Made by a program: the position numbers and the translations under genes. The notes below the pieces were generated by a model. It saw only the letters and a list, made by a program, of their open reading frames with translations, was not told the DNA's origin and did no database searches. Below are positions 22,253 through 34,997 of a stretch of 64,000 nt of DNA, one piece after another. How positions within the stretch are numbered: position 1 is the first letter of the stretch; each line of letters opens with the position of its first letter. The stretch is from Luzula sylvatica (taxonomy: Eukaryota > Streptophyta > Magnoliopsida > Poales > Juncaceae): NCBI GenBank assembly GCA_946800325.1, contig OX326959.1, forward strand, positions 22,683,742 through 22,747,741, in the 5' to 3' direction.

Positions 22253-23430
22253 CGAACTCGTTAAATTTGTGGACAATTTAAAGTCATTGTGTGTTTCTTG
22301 TAGTCTACATGCGCAAGTATGAATGTTATGAACTTAGAATAAGTCGTCATTAATGATGATTGTTACAATGATATTATATTATATTAAAACTAGAATTAGA
22401 ATATGCTTACATTGAGGCAAAACATTATGAAGGAGTACAAAGATAACAAAAAATATATAAACAACACATATAAACAAAATCACGTAAACAAAATCATATA
22501 AACAATACATGTAAATAATGTATCATTGGTATACAAAAATTAAATAGAATCAACAAAACCATATGAACAATAAACAAGAACATATATAATCAAATATTGT
22601 TTGTAATCCACTTTTCTCTATACATTTCTTCCCAACACAAGATTTCTCTACTTCAATTATATATGTCAAACTAAAATAACCAAAAAAAAAAAAAATTAAT
22701 TGATTATATAAAAAGTCCCATAAATTAAATTAATTAACTGAATTGCTTACTAATTGCCTTTATTAGGAAGAAATGAGTGATTTTTTGCTAAGAGGTCCCT
22801 TGATCACCGAAATAAATTCAGCCAGAATCGTTGTATTTGAAACATATCGAAAATGAATTTTTGACCAAACCGCCCCTCGATAGAAAACTGGGTACCTATA
22901 TTTTGCCTAGATTGAGTCCGAGATGGTGACAACATGGTAAATGACGACTCTACTCGACTCCGACGGGTTTTACGGTTCCAATGTATTTTTCCTCCATAAT
23001 ATCATTTGTGAAATTCAATTATTTTGGTTTGATAAGTGGTTTTGTTGATTGAATTGGATTGAAAGATTTCTGATTGATTTTGTTTGGTTGAACAAAAGAA
23101 GTGTGTACCCGATTACTGTGATAATCTAATCGAGTGCCACAAGAAAGGATGTGTTTGGGGTTCCTATGTCTATCCATGTGTAATGTGACCTGCATGATTA
23201 TGGTTGATTATCGCATCGTATTAAGTGTTAATCGAATTGAATTCGACATGCTCCAGAGCTAAATCGATAGAATTCGACGTGCTCCGGAGCCTAACTGAAG
23301 TTCAATCCAAAATACTGTTCGGAGTATAATTCAGTTTGAAATCACTGAATTTCAATCAAATTCCAAACACAGTAAACAAGAAGAATGAAAATCAAAAGGA
23401 AAAAGACAAGATTTAGATTGCTACGGCTAC
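22253..23430. other. Spacer inside the large element, nothing recognised
   Basis: AT-rich. Contains two near-copies of GAATTCGACATGCTCC(A/G)GAGC near 23238 and 23270 but no coding homology I can name. Confidence 0.4.
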
Positions 23431-23434
23431 TAAA

Positions 23435-23710
23435 TTAGGAGCTGCCTTTAGCATCGAGACTATCAAAAGAAGCCGCAGAAGAAGCAACAACCACTGAAGG
23501 ATATCGTGAACTTTTGTTCTTACGATTTGATACAAGACTACCAAAATTTATTGGCCCGGAGAAGGGGCAAGAGGGTTGTACGAAGAGGTAAGTACGACAG
23601 CATAGGAGCAGATACCGTGGCGAGGAGGAGATGGCGACGACGGCATGCACCGTCCAGACTCCAGTCGGACGCTAGGGCTTCGCGCATCAGACGAAGAGAC
23701 TTCATATGAA
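23435..23710 (-). pseudogene. Unidentified N-terminal fragment, possibly a plastid-targeting region
   Basis: Minus-strand reading frames here are rich in Ser, Arg and Ala (SVVVASSAASFDSLDAKGSS at the end), consistent with a transit-peptide exon. The frame shifts once near 23560. The upstream 200 bases look like a 5' leader. I do not recognise the parent gene. It is probably another captured fragment, given its position just inside the right terminus. Confidence 0.35.
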
Positions 23711-24148
23711 TACTCCGTCGGTGAGCATCCAAAGACCGTTCACACTCACACTGGCACCGCCTTAGGCGAGATCAGCGATTGCTGCGGATTTTGCTTCTTG
23801 TGCCCTAGAAAGAGAAAGCGAGAGATTCAGCGAAGGTCTTGTCTTGTTTCAGGAGAGGAGAGATTTGATTTTCATTCTCGACTTGCTCGACTTGTGACTG
23901 ACTAACGGAGAGAGAGAGAAAGAATAGACAGAAGTAAATATTGTTTAATCATGATTTTATGATCTTATTTTGATGATGAAATCGGACGGTCCACAAATTG
24001 CATGGACCAGATATGATCCAATGACCACCGGACCTAACCCGCTCCCCGTGTGGGATAGGTGTTGGGTGTGAAAATTGTTAAAACATCCCTCCGTGTGTGG
24101 TTCTATTTTATTTAGGTCCTTGGATTCTTTTTGTGGATTCTAATTAGC

Positions 24149-24720
<572 letters not shown>

Positions 24721-24723
24721 ATT

Positions 24724-25406
24724 GGGCCTGTTTGATTTGAGGGATTTTGAGGGAGATGTACTCTAAAATCCTATGAAAATGAATATTCCTTTCGGTACTA
24801 CGGTTAACATAATTTTTTGTCAATACTGGTGAACCGAGTGTGTAGTGAGAATGTATTGACGATATTTTCATTCTCTTAATAAATTTTCGAATACTTACAA
24901 GCTATGGGAGCTGCAAAAATTCAGATTATGTATACTGGATTGGAGCTTGTATAAGGCTGGTACATACGCAACTCTAATTGGAAGATTATTAGCTATCGGG
25001 AGTACTTCAACAAATTTGTCTTCTTGCATTAGTTCTTTGATAATTTATTAAAAAATAGTTTTAATTTATCTTTATTCTCATTTTTTTTGACATTTTTAGG
25101 TCGTATTAATCAGATGTGTAATTAAGTAATATTTATGATTTTACTTAGAATGTTACTTGATTAATATAATATTTAAGTTAAATCATATATACTTTGCGAA
25201 ATTAACTAATTGTTTGTTTATGCTAATTAAAATACTATACAGAAAAATAGTTTAAATGCTAAATCCTGATTTTTTCATAAAACAAACAAGGGATTTGTAA
25301 ATACATGGATCTATAATCCATCAAATCAAACAAACACGATGTATTTCTAAGATACATGTATTCTTGAATACATGTATCTTCAAAATACATCAAATCAAAC
25401 ATGCCC
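24724..25406. mobile_element. 683-bp inverted-repeat MITE, Harbinger-like ends
   Basis: Starts GGGCCTGTTTGATTTGAGGG and ends with the inverse of GGGCATGTTTGATTTGATGT. ATT flanks both sides (24721-24723, 25407-25409), a 3-bp duplication. The GGGCxTGTTTG terminus resembles PIF/Harbinger MITEs, although that group prefers TAA/TTA targets. Non-coding. Confidence 0.7.
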
Positions 25407-25887
25407 ATTATGTGTGTTTTGATGTTTGGATATTGTGTTTTTATGTAGTTTGGATATGATGTTTTTTGAATATTTTAATGTGTTTGTTTGGATATTTAGA
25501 TATTATGTTTTCTTGATTATATTAACATTTTCGGTTTCTTTCTTTTGAATGAGCAAATGATAATATTGGAATATAATGTTGCTTTGTTTTTCTATTCAAT
25601 TTCAAAAGAATTCAAATAAACTAGCTACATTGTGGATGATTCTGAGTGAGCAAATGATCTCTGAAAATTACAACGAAATCATCCATATTATAGTTTTTAC
25701 AAAGTTCTAAAACATTTGTGTTTTAAGTATTTTCCAATTTTAACTCTAAATAAAAAAAATTGGTTCAAATAAAAAGAACTGAAACAACTCTTTCGCCAAA
25801 AGGCCTGGCTAAAGACCACAAATTATATTTCACGCCCATTCCAGCACACTTGGGTTGGAGATCAAATTCATGCACTTTCTTAAAAAA
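25407..25887. other. Spacer before the Copia element
   Basis: No gene. At 25790-25825 there is a degraded copy of the CTTTCGCCA...GGCCTGGCTAAAG palindrome described elsewhere in the window. Confidence 0.4.
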
Positions 25888-28800
25888 TGTTAGGATCGTC
25901 ACCGCAAACAAACACACAAGAACAACACACAGACACAAGTATTTTTACGTGGAAACCCGAAGGGAAAAAACCACGGCCGCCGACACTCAAACTATTTTCT
26001 TATACTGGAGAAAGAGAGAATACAAATTATTGGTATTTGTTGGAATGAATAAAACTCTAGCCTAGCCCTCTATTTATAGCTAAACTCTTACCCAATACAA
26101 GGAAATAATAATAGAAAATAATCATTGCCTTAATTACCATTCAATCATGGCAATAACAATAAATGGAGAACTTTCCTATCTCTTCAAGGTTTCTTTTTTT
26201 CCAATTTCCTAATCTTCGGATTTCCAAAAGACTCCATACCATAACAATCTCCCACTTGGAGACTTTTGCACCAATCTCCTTTTCTCCCGTCCCGAGCGGG
26301 ACTTCCTTGAGCCCGATGACAGCTCCCATGGCTTACGTGACCAGCCCCACTGAGGCGACGCACAACCTCAACTTGTCGGTGGGGGCTCCCATGTCGGTGG
26401 GGGCACCTTGGATCTTCTCTAGCGATAAGACCCCGTCATTCACAAGTTCCCGGATATACTGATACTTCAGTTGGATGGACATCGAACTCACCGCCGTGCC
26501 TCCCATCATGAAGACATAACCGGAAGTGCTCTTCCTACTATCCACATCACCTCCTAGGTCAGCATCTACAATGTCTTGTAAACTCGTGCCACCTCTCTTG
26601 TAGCACATCGCCATACTTGCGGGGCCCTTAAAGTATCTCAATATCCACTTAATCGCCTCCCAGTGCTCAATGGAGGGGTTCGCCATGAACCGGCTCACGA
26701 CTCTCATTGCATGAGAAATGTCGGGTCTCATGCACACCATGGCGTACATTAGGCTACCCACTGCCGATGAATACGACACGTTCTCCATCATCTTCTTCTC
26801 CTCCGTGGATTTCTTGAACTTGTCGATCTTCTTGTACCACTGCCTTGGAGCCTGCTTTAAACCGTACAAACTTTTCCTGAGCCTGCACACAAGATCCTCC
26901 TTTCCCGGGATCTCGAAACCTTCAGGTTGCACCATATAGATGTCCTCCTCCAAATCGCCATGAAGGAATGCCGTCTTGACATCCATTTGCTCGAGGTGCA
27001 AATATTCTGTTGCTACAATACTTAACACTGTGCGAATAGTCGTCAGATTCACCACCGGCGAGAACACCTCTGTGTAGTCAATTCCTTTCTTCTGAAGAAA
27101 CCCCTTGACTACCAGCCTCGCCTTGTATCTCTTGCTGCCATCTGACTCGTCCTTCACTCGGTAGACCCATTTGTTTTGCAGCGCCTTCTTGCCATCTGGC
27201 AACCGGGTCATTTCCCAAGTATTGTTCTTCCGGAGAGACGCAATCTCCTCTTTCATCGCTCACTCCCACTTGACCGAATCACCTCCGTGTACAGCCTCTC
27301 GGTAGCCTTCTGGTTCACCGACATCGGTTAACAGCAAATGATGGAGTGATGGTGAATAACGGATTGTAGGCTTAATTCTCCGGCTTGATCGTCTCAAAAT
27401 CGAAGTTTCTGGGCTTTCGTCTTGCGCGATTTCAGGCACGTCTTCATCCCCATTTTCAGTCACATCCTGGACCCGAAAACTCGTCTTCCTCGGGCTCGCT
27501 CGACTCAACATTGCTCGTGATTTGATGGACACTCTCCTCCGATTTCGATTCGCCTCCAGAACCGAACCTGTTATTGTAGAGTTCACCTTCATTAAAGGTT
27601 GCGTCTCTTGACGAAATTATTCTTCGACCTTCCTTGATCCAAAATAGATAGCCGAAGTAATTCGATCCATAACAAATGAACACACATCTTTGGGCCTTCG
27701 CGTCTAGTTTGTCCCTCTTCTCTGCGTCGATATGGACATACGAGATGCTCCCAAAAATTCGCAAATGACCAAGAGAAATCTTCTTTCCTCTCCATTTCTC
27801 TTCAGGTAGCTCGAGGTAGAGGGATTTCATCGGAGTACGGTTGATAAAGTATGTGGCCGTGCTAACCGCATCCGCCCAGAACATCTTCGGCAATCTCGCG
27901 TGCAATCGCATCGCCCTGGTCCGTTCATTCAGAGTTCAATTCATCCATTCTGCCACCCCGTTATGATGAGGTCGATTTGGAACCGTCCGAATCTGCTTGA
28001 TTCCTTGTTCTGCGCAAAATCCTCTGAACTCTGCACCGTCGTACTCCCCTCCATTATCCGACTTCAAGCATTTCAGCTTCAAGCCGGTCTCGGTCTTGAC
28101 TTCTGCCTTCCACCTTTTGAACACATTAAACACGTCAAATTTGTGTTTAATAAAATATATCCATACCTTCCTGGTTGAATCGTCGATAAAGGTGAAGTAG
28201 TATCGTGACCCCCCTGATAGACTGGACCGGAGCTGGCCCCCACACGTCGGTATGCACCAGGTCTAACTTCCCCATCTTGAGTTCTCGTCCGGCCTTCGAA
28301 AAACTAACCCGTCTTTTCTTGCCGAGCACGAAGTTCTCACAGAAACCGGTTTGTACCGATTTTACCTTCGGTAACAGATCCTTGGAAATCAACACTTGCA
28401 TTCCTTCGTGACTCATGTGACCGAGCCGATTGTGCCATAACATCGGATCAGTCGCTGCTCCTGAAAACGCCAAACAATCTCCTCTATTATCGGTAAGATA
28501 GAGGGTTCCCGTCTTCGTACCTCTCGCTATCACCATGGCCCCCCTTACAATCTTCCACGACCCGTTCCCGAACACCGTCTTTTAGGCTTCGCTATCCATC
28601 TAAATCCGTTGCTCGATTTTATCTGGACATCACCTATGCCCGATATGCTTAGAGGCTTTCCATCTGCTAGGTGAACCTTTCCTAAATCTCCTGATTTCAA
28701 ATTTAAAACTTATCCTTTTGCGAGGTTGAGTGGAAGGACGCGCCAGAGTCCAAAATACATGACTCAACGGGATTGTCGACGCACAAGATGAGAGCGTCGT

Positions 28801-29995
28801 CCGTGTCTTGCTCGGTGACAGCATTTGCAGAACTCGATTCCACCTTCTCTTTTCTCGAGGCTTTGCAGTCCCGCTTCATGTGACATTTCTTGCTACAATT
28901 CCAGCACTCCAACTCACCACGTGGTCTTAACTTGCTGCGTCCTCTCGACTTGGCTCGTCCGCGGTTGTGGCTCCTTTGATCTTCCTGGCCCCGACTCTCT
29001 AAATTCAACGCCGAACCCGAGGAACTCGAGGCTTCGCTCCGCTCCTTCCTCCGAATGTCGTCATTCAGGATGCGGTCCAGCACTTCCTCAAAAGTTAGAT
29101 CCTCCTTAACGCCGATAACGTCAACCGTCGTCGTCCAGCTCTCCGGGAGAGATGACAGTAGCATGAGTGCCTTCATCTCATCACCAAGGTTAAATTTAAA
29201 AGAGTCCAATTGGTTTGAAATAACATGAAAAGCATTTAGATGCTCTGCAACAGATCCGTCCTCCGTCATTCACAGATTGAAAAGACTGCACACCAGGTGC
29301 AGCTTGTTTAGCGAAGATGGTTTCTCGTACATGTTGGACAACGCCTTCATGACCCCGAAAGCCGTCGTCTCCTTCGCTACGTTGAACGCCACATTCTTGG
29401 CCATCGATAATTGGATATAGCTTAGCGCCTTGCAGTTCATCTTCTTCCACTTGCCTTCGTCCGTAATACTTTCCGGGCTTGTCTCGAATAGCGCCTCTTC
29501 TAGGTCCTTCTGGCATAGCAACACTTCTACTTGCATCTTCCAGTACACGAAGTCTCGCCCATCGAACCGGCATACCGAAACCTTGTTCTCGTCCATTTCT
29601 CGTCTGCTCGAACCTTAACCTTTGCCCTGATACCACTTGTTATGATCGTCGCCGCAAAAAACACACAAGAACAACACACAGACACAAGTATTTTTACGTG
29701 AAAATCCCGAAGGAAAAAAATCACGGCCGTCGGCACTCAAACTATTTTCTTCTACTGGAGAAAGAGAGAATACAAATTATTGGTATTTGTTGGAATGAAT
29801 AAAACTCTAGCATAGCCCTCTATTTATAGCTAAACTCTTACCCAATACAAGAAAATAATACAAGAAAATAATTATTCTCTTAATTATCATTCAGTCATGA
29901 CAATAACAATATATGAATAACTTTCCTATCTCTTCAAGGTTTCCTTTTTCCAATTTCTTAATCCTCGGGTTTCCAAAAAACTCCATACCATAACA
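25888..29995 (-). mobile_element. Copia LTR retrotransposon with both LTRs, internally deleted
   Basis: LTRs 25888-26246 and 29638-29995 (359 and 358 bases, TGTTA...TAACA) are nearly identical. A tRNA-Met-type primer site (TGGTATCAGGGC, minus strand) adjoins the right LTR, and a purine tract (AAGTGGGAGAT) adjoins the left one. The flanking 5-mers AAAAA/AGAAA match at four of five positions. On the minus strand the order is gag (29596-28703, zinc knuckle CWNCSKKCHMKRDC), protease (LDSGASFHS), integrase (HNRLGHMS, DNGGEYDGAEF) and polymerase (27256-26333). Stops split gag at 29270 and the integrase. The polymerase frame runs straight from [12 protein letters not shown] to [18 protein letters not shown], so the YVDD active site is deleted, and the RNase H is also shortened. 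It cannot move by itself. Confidence 0.93.
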
Positions 29996-30134
29996 AGAAA
30001 GTATGGTGAAAAGAGTTTAAATATGCTTAACCCTGTTATTAAAATCCAAATTATTGTCTAACCACTTTGCCGATAGCCTGGCGAAACACAACTCCCTTTT
30101 GAAAAGGCTATATATATATATATATATATATATA
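29996..30134. repeat. Spacer ending in a (TA)n tract
   Basis: Short flank of the Copia element including a GCCTGGCGAAA half-palindrome near 30076, then (TA)n at 30108-30134, which is the Helitron target. Confidence 0.7.
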
Positions 30135-30879
30135 TTATGCATAGTCCTAATCCTCAACATATGAGGAGAAGGTGACATGTGGAGGTGGAGGTATGTAAAT
30201 TTGCTTTTTAGTCCCTTATGTTTTTATTTTTCAATTTTAATTCTTTTTGGGTAAATTTGCTTTTTAGCTCTTATTTCTTCATTTTTTAATTTTGATCCTT
30301 TTGGGTAAATTTTCTTTTTACCCCATTGTTTTTTCTTTTTCGATTTTGGTCCCCCTATTTTTTTTATTTTTCAATTTTGATCTTTTTTGGCTAAATTTCC
30401 TTTTTAGTCCTTATTTTTTCATTTTTCAATTTTGTTACTTTTTGGGTAAATTTTTTTTTACCCCATTTTTTCCCCTTTTTCGATTTTGGTCCTTTTTTTT
30501 GCTTTCCAAATTTTTTTATTTGCTCATTTCTGATGGGTATGTATGAAATTTTTTAAGTTCAAATTTATATTAATACATCTATTGACATTAAAGATATTTG
30601 CGAATATGTCATGATTATATTAATCGAGTTCGAAAGCACCCGCGCAAATGCTATTTAAACAAATTATATCAAAAAATAATATCCGTGAAAGATTAATTTC
30701 ATTAGCTTTATGCATCTATTGACATCATGATATTTGCAAATATGTCATGATTAGATTGATATTGTTGAAATACAAGCACGTTAATTCGCGCGCGTGCTAA
30801 TTCTATTTAAATAAATTATATAAAAAATATGTAAAAAATAAATATGTTGTCCCGTGCAATTGCGCGGGGACGAAGCTAG
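30135..30879 (+). mobile_element. Non-autonomous Helitron-like element, copy C, in (TA)n
   Basis: Ends with the hairpin CCGTGCAATTGCGCGGGG five bases before CTAG, then T of the TA tract, matching the 3' end of the elements at 45340-46565 and 53742-54360. It begins TTATGCATAG after A of the tract. The interior is an imperfect array of TTTTGATCC-TTTTTGGGTAAATT-type units with no coding capacity. Confidence 0.75.
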
Positions 30880-31898
30880 TATATATACAAATCAACTACT
30901 CATCAATTTGCTTTCACGTTAAACAACAACTTTCATTTTCCATTGCTTTTTATGCTACCGCATCCATCAAACAATACAAGTGATAAACTCATGTTTGTCA
31001 AATTCTTAACCTCGTTCCACTCTCACCGGACAATACAAGAATTTTTCAAATTCTTTCAAAATTTCATAGTGGTAAAAAATGTTATGTCTTAGTGGTAAAA
31101 AAATAAATATTTTGTTAATTATCTTTACTTTCATTCAAAACAAATAAGTGGAAGACATTAAATTCTAACATATACATTCCATTTCCTTGTTTTCTACCAA
31201 AATCAAACGGCCCCTATAATCAGAACGAAAAAAAAAAAAAAAGATTTCTTCACTACATTTTCTCTCTCTATTATATTTTTAAGTGAAACCTAATCAATGA
31301 ATCATACATATTTTTTTATTTCATTTTTTATTTATAATTTATAATATCAATGAAATTTGAATATTTTTGGTATCTTGTGTTTATATTATCTTAATTTTAC
31401 TATATTTTTGGTTTCGGAAAATGCAACGCCAAGCTTCCAAAGTACGGCTTTGTTTAATTTTTTTTTATCAACTACGGCTTTGTTTAATTTAACTTAGCTT
31501 TTGGTTGGTAAAGCAAGAGACTCATGACATTTCATTAATTAGAAAGGTACATCAATCCATTTTGAAAGGGATATGGAACCCAATTAATTCACGTAATCAT
31601 CTTTTTAGCTGATTGCTTGATTTAAGTCCAATAATCTAGAGACCATTATTTTTTACTTCACAAAGGTACTGCGTGCACAAATAAAAAACTATATATTGTC
31701 TGGCAAGTATATCATTATAAAACCCTTCTCTAATTAATTTTTACATTCCAAATAACTTCCCACCTTCAAAATTTATGTTCCATTCACATAAACCCAATAT
31801 GGATCTCTTAAATTTCGACTCAAATTTTTTTCTTCAAAAATAAAATTTTCAACTCAAACCCACGAGTTCTTAAATAGGCATGTAACCACTCAAATAGT
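30880..31898. other. Downstream flank of the ATL gene, nothing recognised
   Basis: AT-rich, non-coding, with a short A tract near 31226. The segment nearest 31898 presumably includes the ATL 3' UTR. Confidence 0.4.
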
Positions 31899-32633
31899 TC
31901 AGACCTCTGCACCATCTGCTCTTTCTCCAGGTCTAATATCATCCATTTTGTCAACAATGGTACTTCGACAAGTTGGACAGGACGAATGCCCTGCCAACCA
32001 CGTGTCGATACACCGAACATGAAATCCATGATGACACCTCGGCAAAACCCTAACTTTCTCCCCATCAGCAAAATCCCCAAGACAAATCGGACACTCAGTT
32101 GTCAGTGTACTGCAACTATGCCCGTATACCTCGACGGGTATGCGACGTAAAACACGCTTCTTGAGCCCAATCGTGCTGGCTACCTGTTACATCTTAGAAT
32201 TAATTAAAACAACAAATATTACGAGACAAGAGTAATCTACACAGTCTCTTTTCAGAAAAAAAGAAGAGTAATATACATAATTCGAATAACCATGATTATG
32301 GTATTTTCAAATATGTAGTTTCGGTTGGTAATTAAGATTGAGTATTTGTATAAATATGACTCGAGCAGTAAAAATATATACTTGTCCAGACTGCTGCTCC
32401 ATGGCAACGCGACGCCCACATCTTAGCGCACATCTGACGATGGAATTGAGACCCAGTGCGCATATTAGTGCACATAAGAGTGCGGCTAGAATGATCACCA
32501 TGTTAGTGTCAAAATTTGCATCGACGTGGCTGCTGGTCTCGGTGTTGTTGTTGTTGATTCTGCTGTTGCTTAAACTGTCAAATGCCATTTCGGAAGGCGG
32601 TGATTCTTCAAATGTTTCCCGGATTCTCGGCAT
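31899..32633 (-). CDS. ATL-type RING-H2 E3 ubiquitin ligase, two exons
   Basis: Membrane-anchored E3 ligase of the Arabidopsis Toxicos en Levadura family. Exon 1 is 32382-32633 and exon 2 is 31899-32183 (intron GTATAT...AACAG), giving 178 residues. A hydrophobic segment [19 protein letters not shown] (~44-62) follows an acidic N-terminus. GLKK (the ATL GLD-like spot) precedes the RING-H2 finger CPICLGDF...[20 protein letters not shown] then CPTC, with all eight metal ligands and the proline next to the third cysteine-type spacing expected of ATLs. Length is normal. Most ATL genes have no intron, so the intron between GQ and VASTIGLKK is unusual. An alternative without splicing would end at 32307 and lack the RING, which is unlikely. 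Confidence 0.9.
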
Positions 32634-32656
32634 GGATAATTGGATATTTTTGGCAA

Positions 32657-32692
<36 letters not shown>

Positions 32693-33209
32693 AACTTTGT
32701 ACTTGTATTTTCCCTTTTTTTAGGTTCGTACTGATCCCTTAGTGATGTCGTGAGGATTCTAGAGAGATGGAGACATGAATTTGAAGATAAAAAGATGGAA
32801 AAAGAGAGGCAAATTAAAGAGGTATGATCCCACTTCTCTAGTGTTCTCCTCTCCTTGCAAGAATGGTGATGTTTTCGTGAGAATCTAGCTTGATTTTGGA
32901 AAGATACTTCTTGAATTTTTTCTGGTGAAAGTGGATATAGGGGGAATAAATATGCATACTCTCATTTTGTCTATAACCATGATGGTTTTGGTGGCTTGTG
33001 AGAGGAGTTAGTGTGGCCTTATATGCATGGTTTAGTTTCCCTAATTTTTCAAATCTCGAATCAAAAGATATTAGTTCAAGGGGGGTTGTGTTATGGTTTA
33101 GGCAAAATACCCACCTAATACTGGTTAAATAGGGCATAAAGTGCCATATTTTTGTTTGGGTTTCAAGTAACAACCAAAACTAGTCAATATTGAAGAAGAA
33201 ATCAATTTG

Positions 33210-33289
<80 letters not shown>

Positions 33290-33755
33290 CGATATGTTTA
33301 AATTGCTAGATAATTATAAAAAGAAAAATGTGTAGTACCAAAAGTGCCACTTTACTCTAAGCACCTCTTTAATTGGAAGTTCGCCATGCCAATTGCATGT
33401 AACTTGTATACTTTTACAAAATTATTTCTCGTCTTATATGAGCGAAAACCGATAGGTGGTCATAATTATGTCGCTATTGGGTCTTTTTCCTTGATTAATT
33501 GGTGAAGCTTGGTTCTCAAGATAAATTTGTTTGCACCTGTGTTATCAAGATATTTTCATCATATAGGCCTCATGAATCCCTTTCATACATGCGAGTTTAC
33601 TTATAATGCAATACAAATATCTTAAAGGCGCAATTTGATGTGTACCCTGCAAAATCTTTAAATATCAGACATATCCTTTTAAAAAAGAGAAATTATACTT
33701 GTCCCGAAAATCACATGCAACTTCTTTATTGAGTCATGCTGATGTCACTAGTAAT
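32634..33755. other. Upstream region of the ATL gene with (GA)n and (TA)n tracts
   Basis: (GA)n at 32658-32690 lies ~25 bases upstream of the ATL start codon, in the presumed 5' leader. (TA)n of about 70 bases is at 33217-33288. No other element is recognised beside this TA tract. Confidence 0.6.
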
Positions 33756-33765
33756 TGAGGGATAC

Positions 33766-33950
33766 AATTAGGGATGCAAACGAGTCGGATACCGACGGAA
33801 CCGTAACCCTATCCAAAAATATATGTATCCGGTCCAAACGGATATTGTATGCGGATACATATATTTTTCTCCGCATACAAATACGAATACGATTAACGGT
33901 TATATTTGCGAATACAAATATATTTTTGATAATAAATGAAAAATAGTCAT
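33766..33950. mobile_element. Possible hAT-like terminus
   Basis: Starts TTAGGGATGCAAACGAGTCG and continues with CGGATAC / GTATCCG inverted motifs, like the element end at 1-125. No matching opposite end or target duplication was found, so this is a tentative call. Confidence 0.3.
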
Positions 33951-34997
33951 ATGTCGTTCATCCATTAATGTCAATGAAAATTGAACCTACAATCTCTCAC
34001 AACATATGATTTTTTTGTCTCATACTTAACCAATTGGTCTATGATCCCATTAGCAAAACGAAAAAATGAAGAAGGCTCGGTAATCACAACATTTTTGTGA
34101 ATGTATTGAAGTCAACACATGTATGATAGGTGATAAAAATCTCGTGCTAAAAATAATCCAAACATCATATTTATCCTATCAACGATACCTTTTTATATCT
34201 TATTAAAGCAAAGGAAAAAATATTACAATTCAATTTAGCTATTTTTTTTCTTACAAATTCCATACACATACACAGTAATCTACCAAACAGACGAGAAAGA
34301 CTGCAAAAAAACAACTCCCTAGTGCATAAATTGCAAATAAAATTACTATAATCTACTCAATGACTAAAAGAAAGTAACTGATAATATATTATAGTACATA
34401 ATTGATCTCCAGTTCTGGATTGTGAACCTCTCGAAACTTAGCAAATTAGCAAGACTTTCGATACATCATGCAACAAAAATTTCCTCACCTTTGCGCAACA
34501 TATAGAAAATATAACATTTTCCGTATTTTGCCTTTGCATCCCGTAGAAATAAATAAATAACGGTTTAATAATTTTTTGTTTTTTTGTTTCTTATTATAAA
34601 TTACATTATCCATATTATAACCATAATATATGAAAAAAAATACCCGAAAAGCCAATGAAATTGTCGAACCGCGTAGACAGTGCCCTGGAACCTACATAAC
34701 ATCATTACAAAAACATTAATCTTTTTCATATTAAAAAATATGAAAGTAAAAAAGAAATACATATACAATTCCATGAAATAAATAAAAAACACTTACAACC
34801 CTAAAAAAAGCCTCCTAATATTATGGACATACGGTCCGTCGTGACGCACGTTAATCGTGCAGTCTAAGGGTTGGACATTATGAGTTTAAATGGTTTGTCA
34901 TGACACAAGGTGTTGTTTTTCATGACGGAATGTGTAAACTAGTTCCGTCGTGACGTGCGTTTATATCCGTCATGACGGAAGTAGCACAAATTAGCCC
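33951..34997. other. Spacer with inverted CCGTCATGACGG motifs
   Basis: AT-rich DNA; no genes. The last ~190 bases before the Copia relic contain TCCGTCGTGACG, TTCATGACGGAA, TTCCGTCGTGACG and TCCGTCATGACGGAA, clustered perfect or near-perfect palindromes marking the left breakpoint of the relic. Confidence 0.5.

Noticed and set aside
32338..32694. 118-codon plus-strand frame
   Set aside because: Antisense shadow of the ATL exon 1 plus the (GA)n tract.
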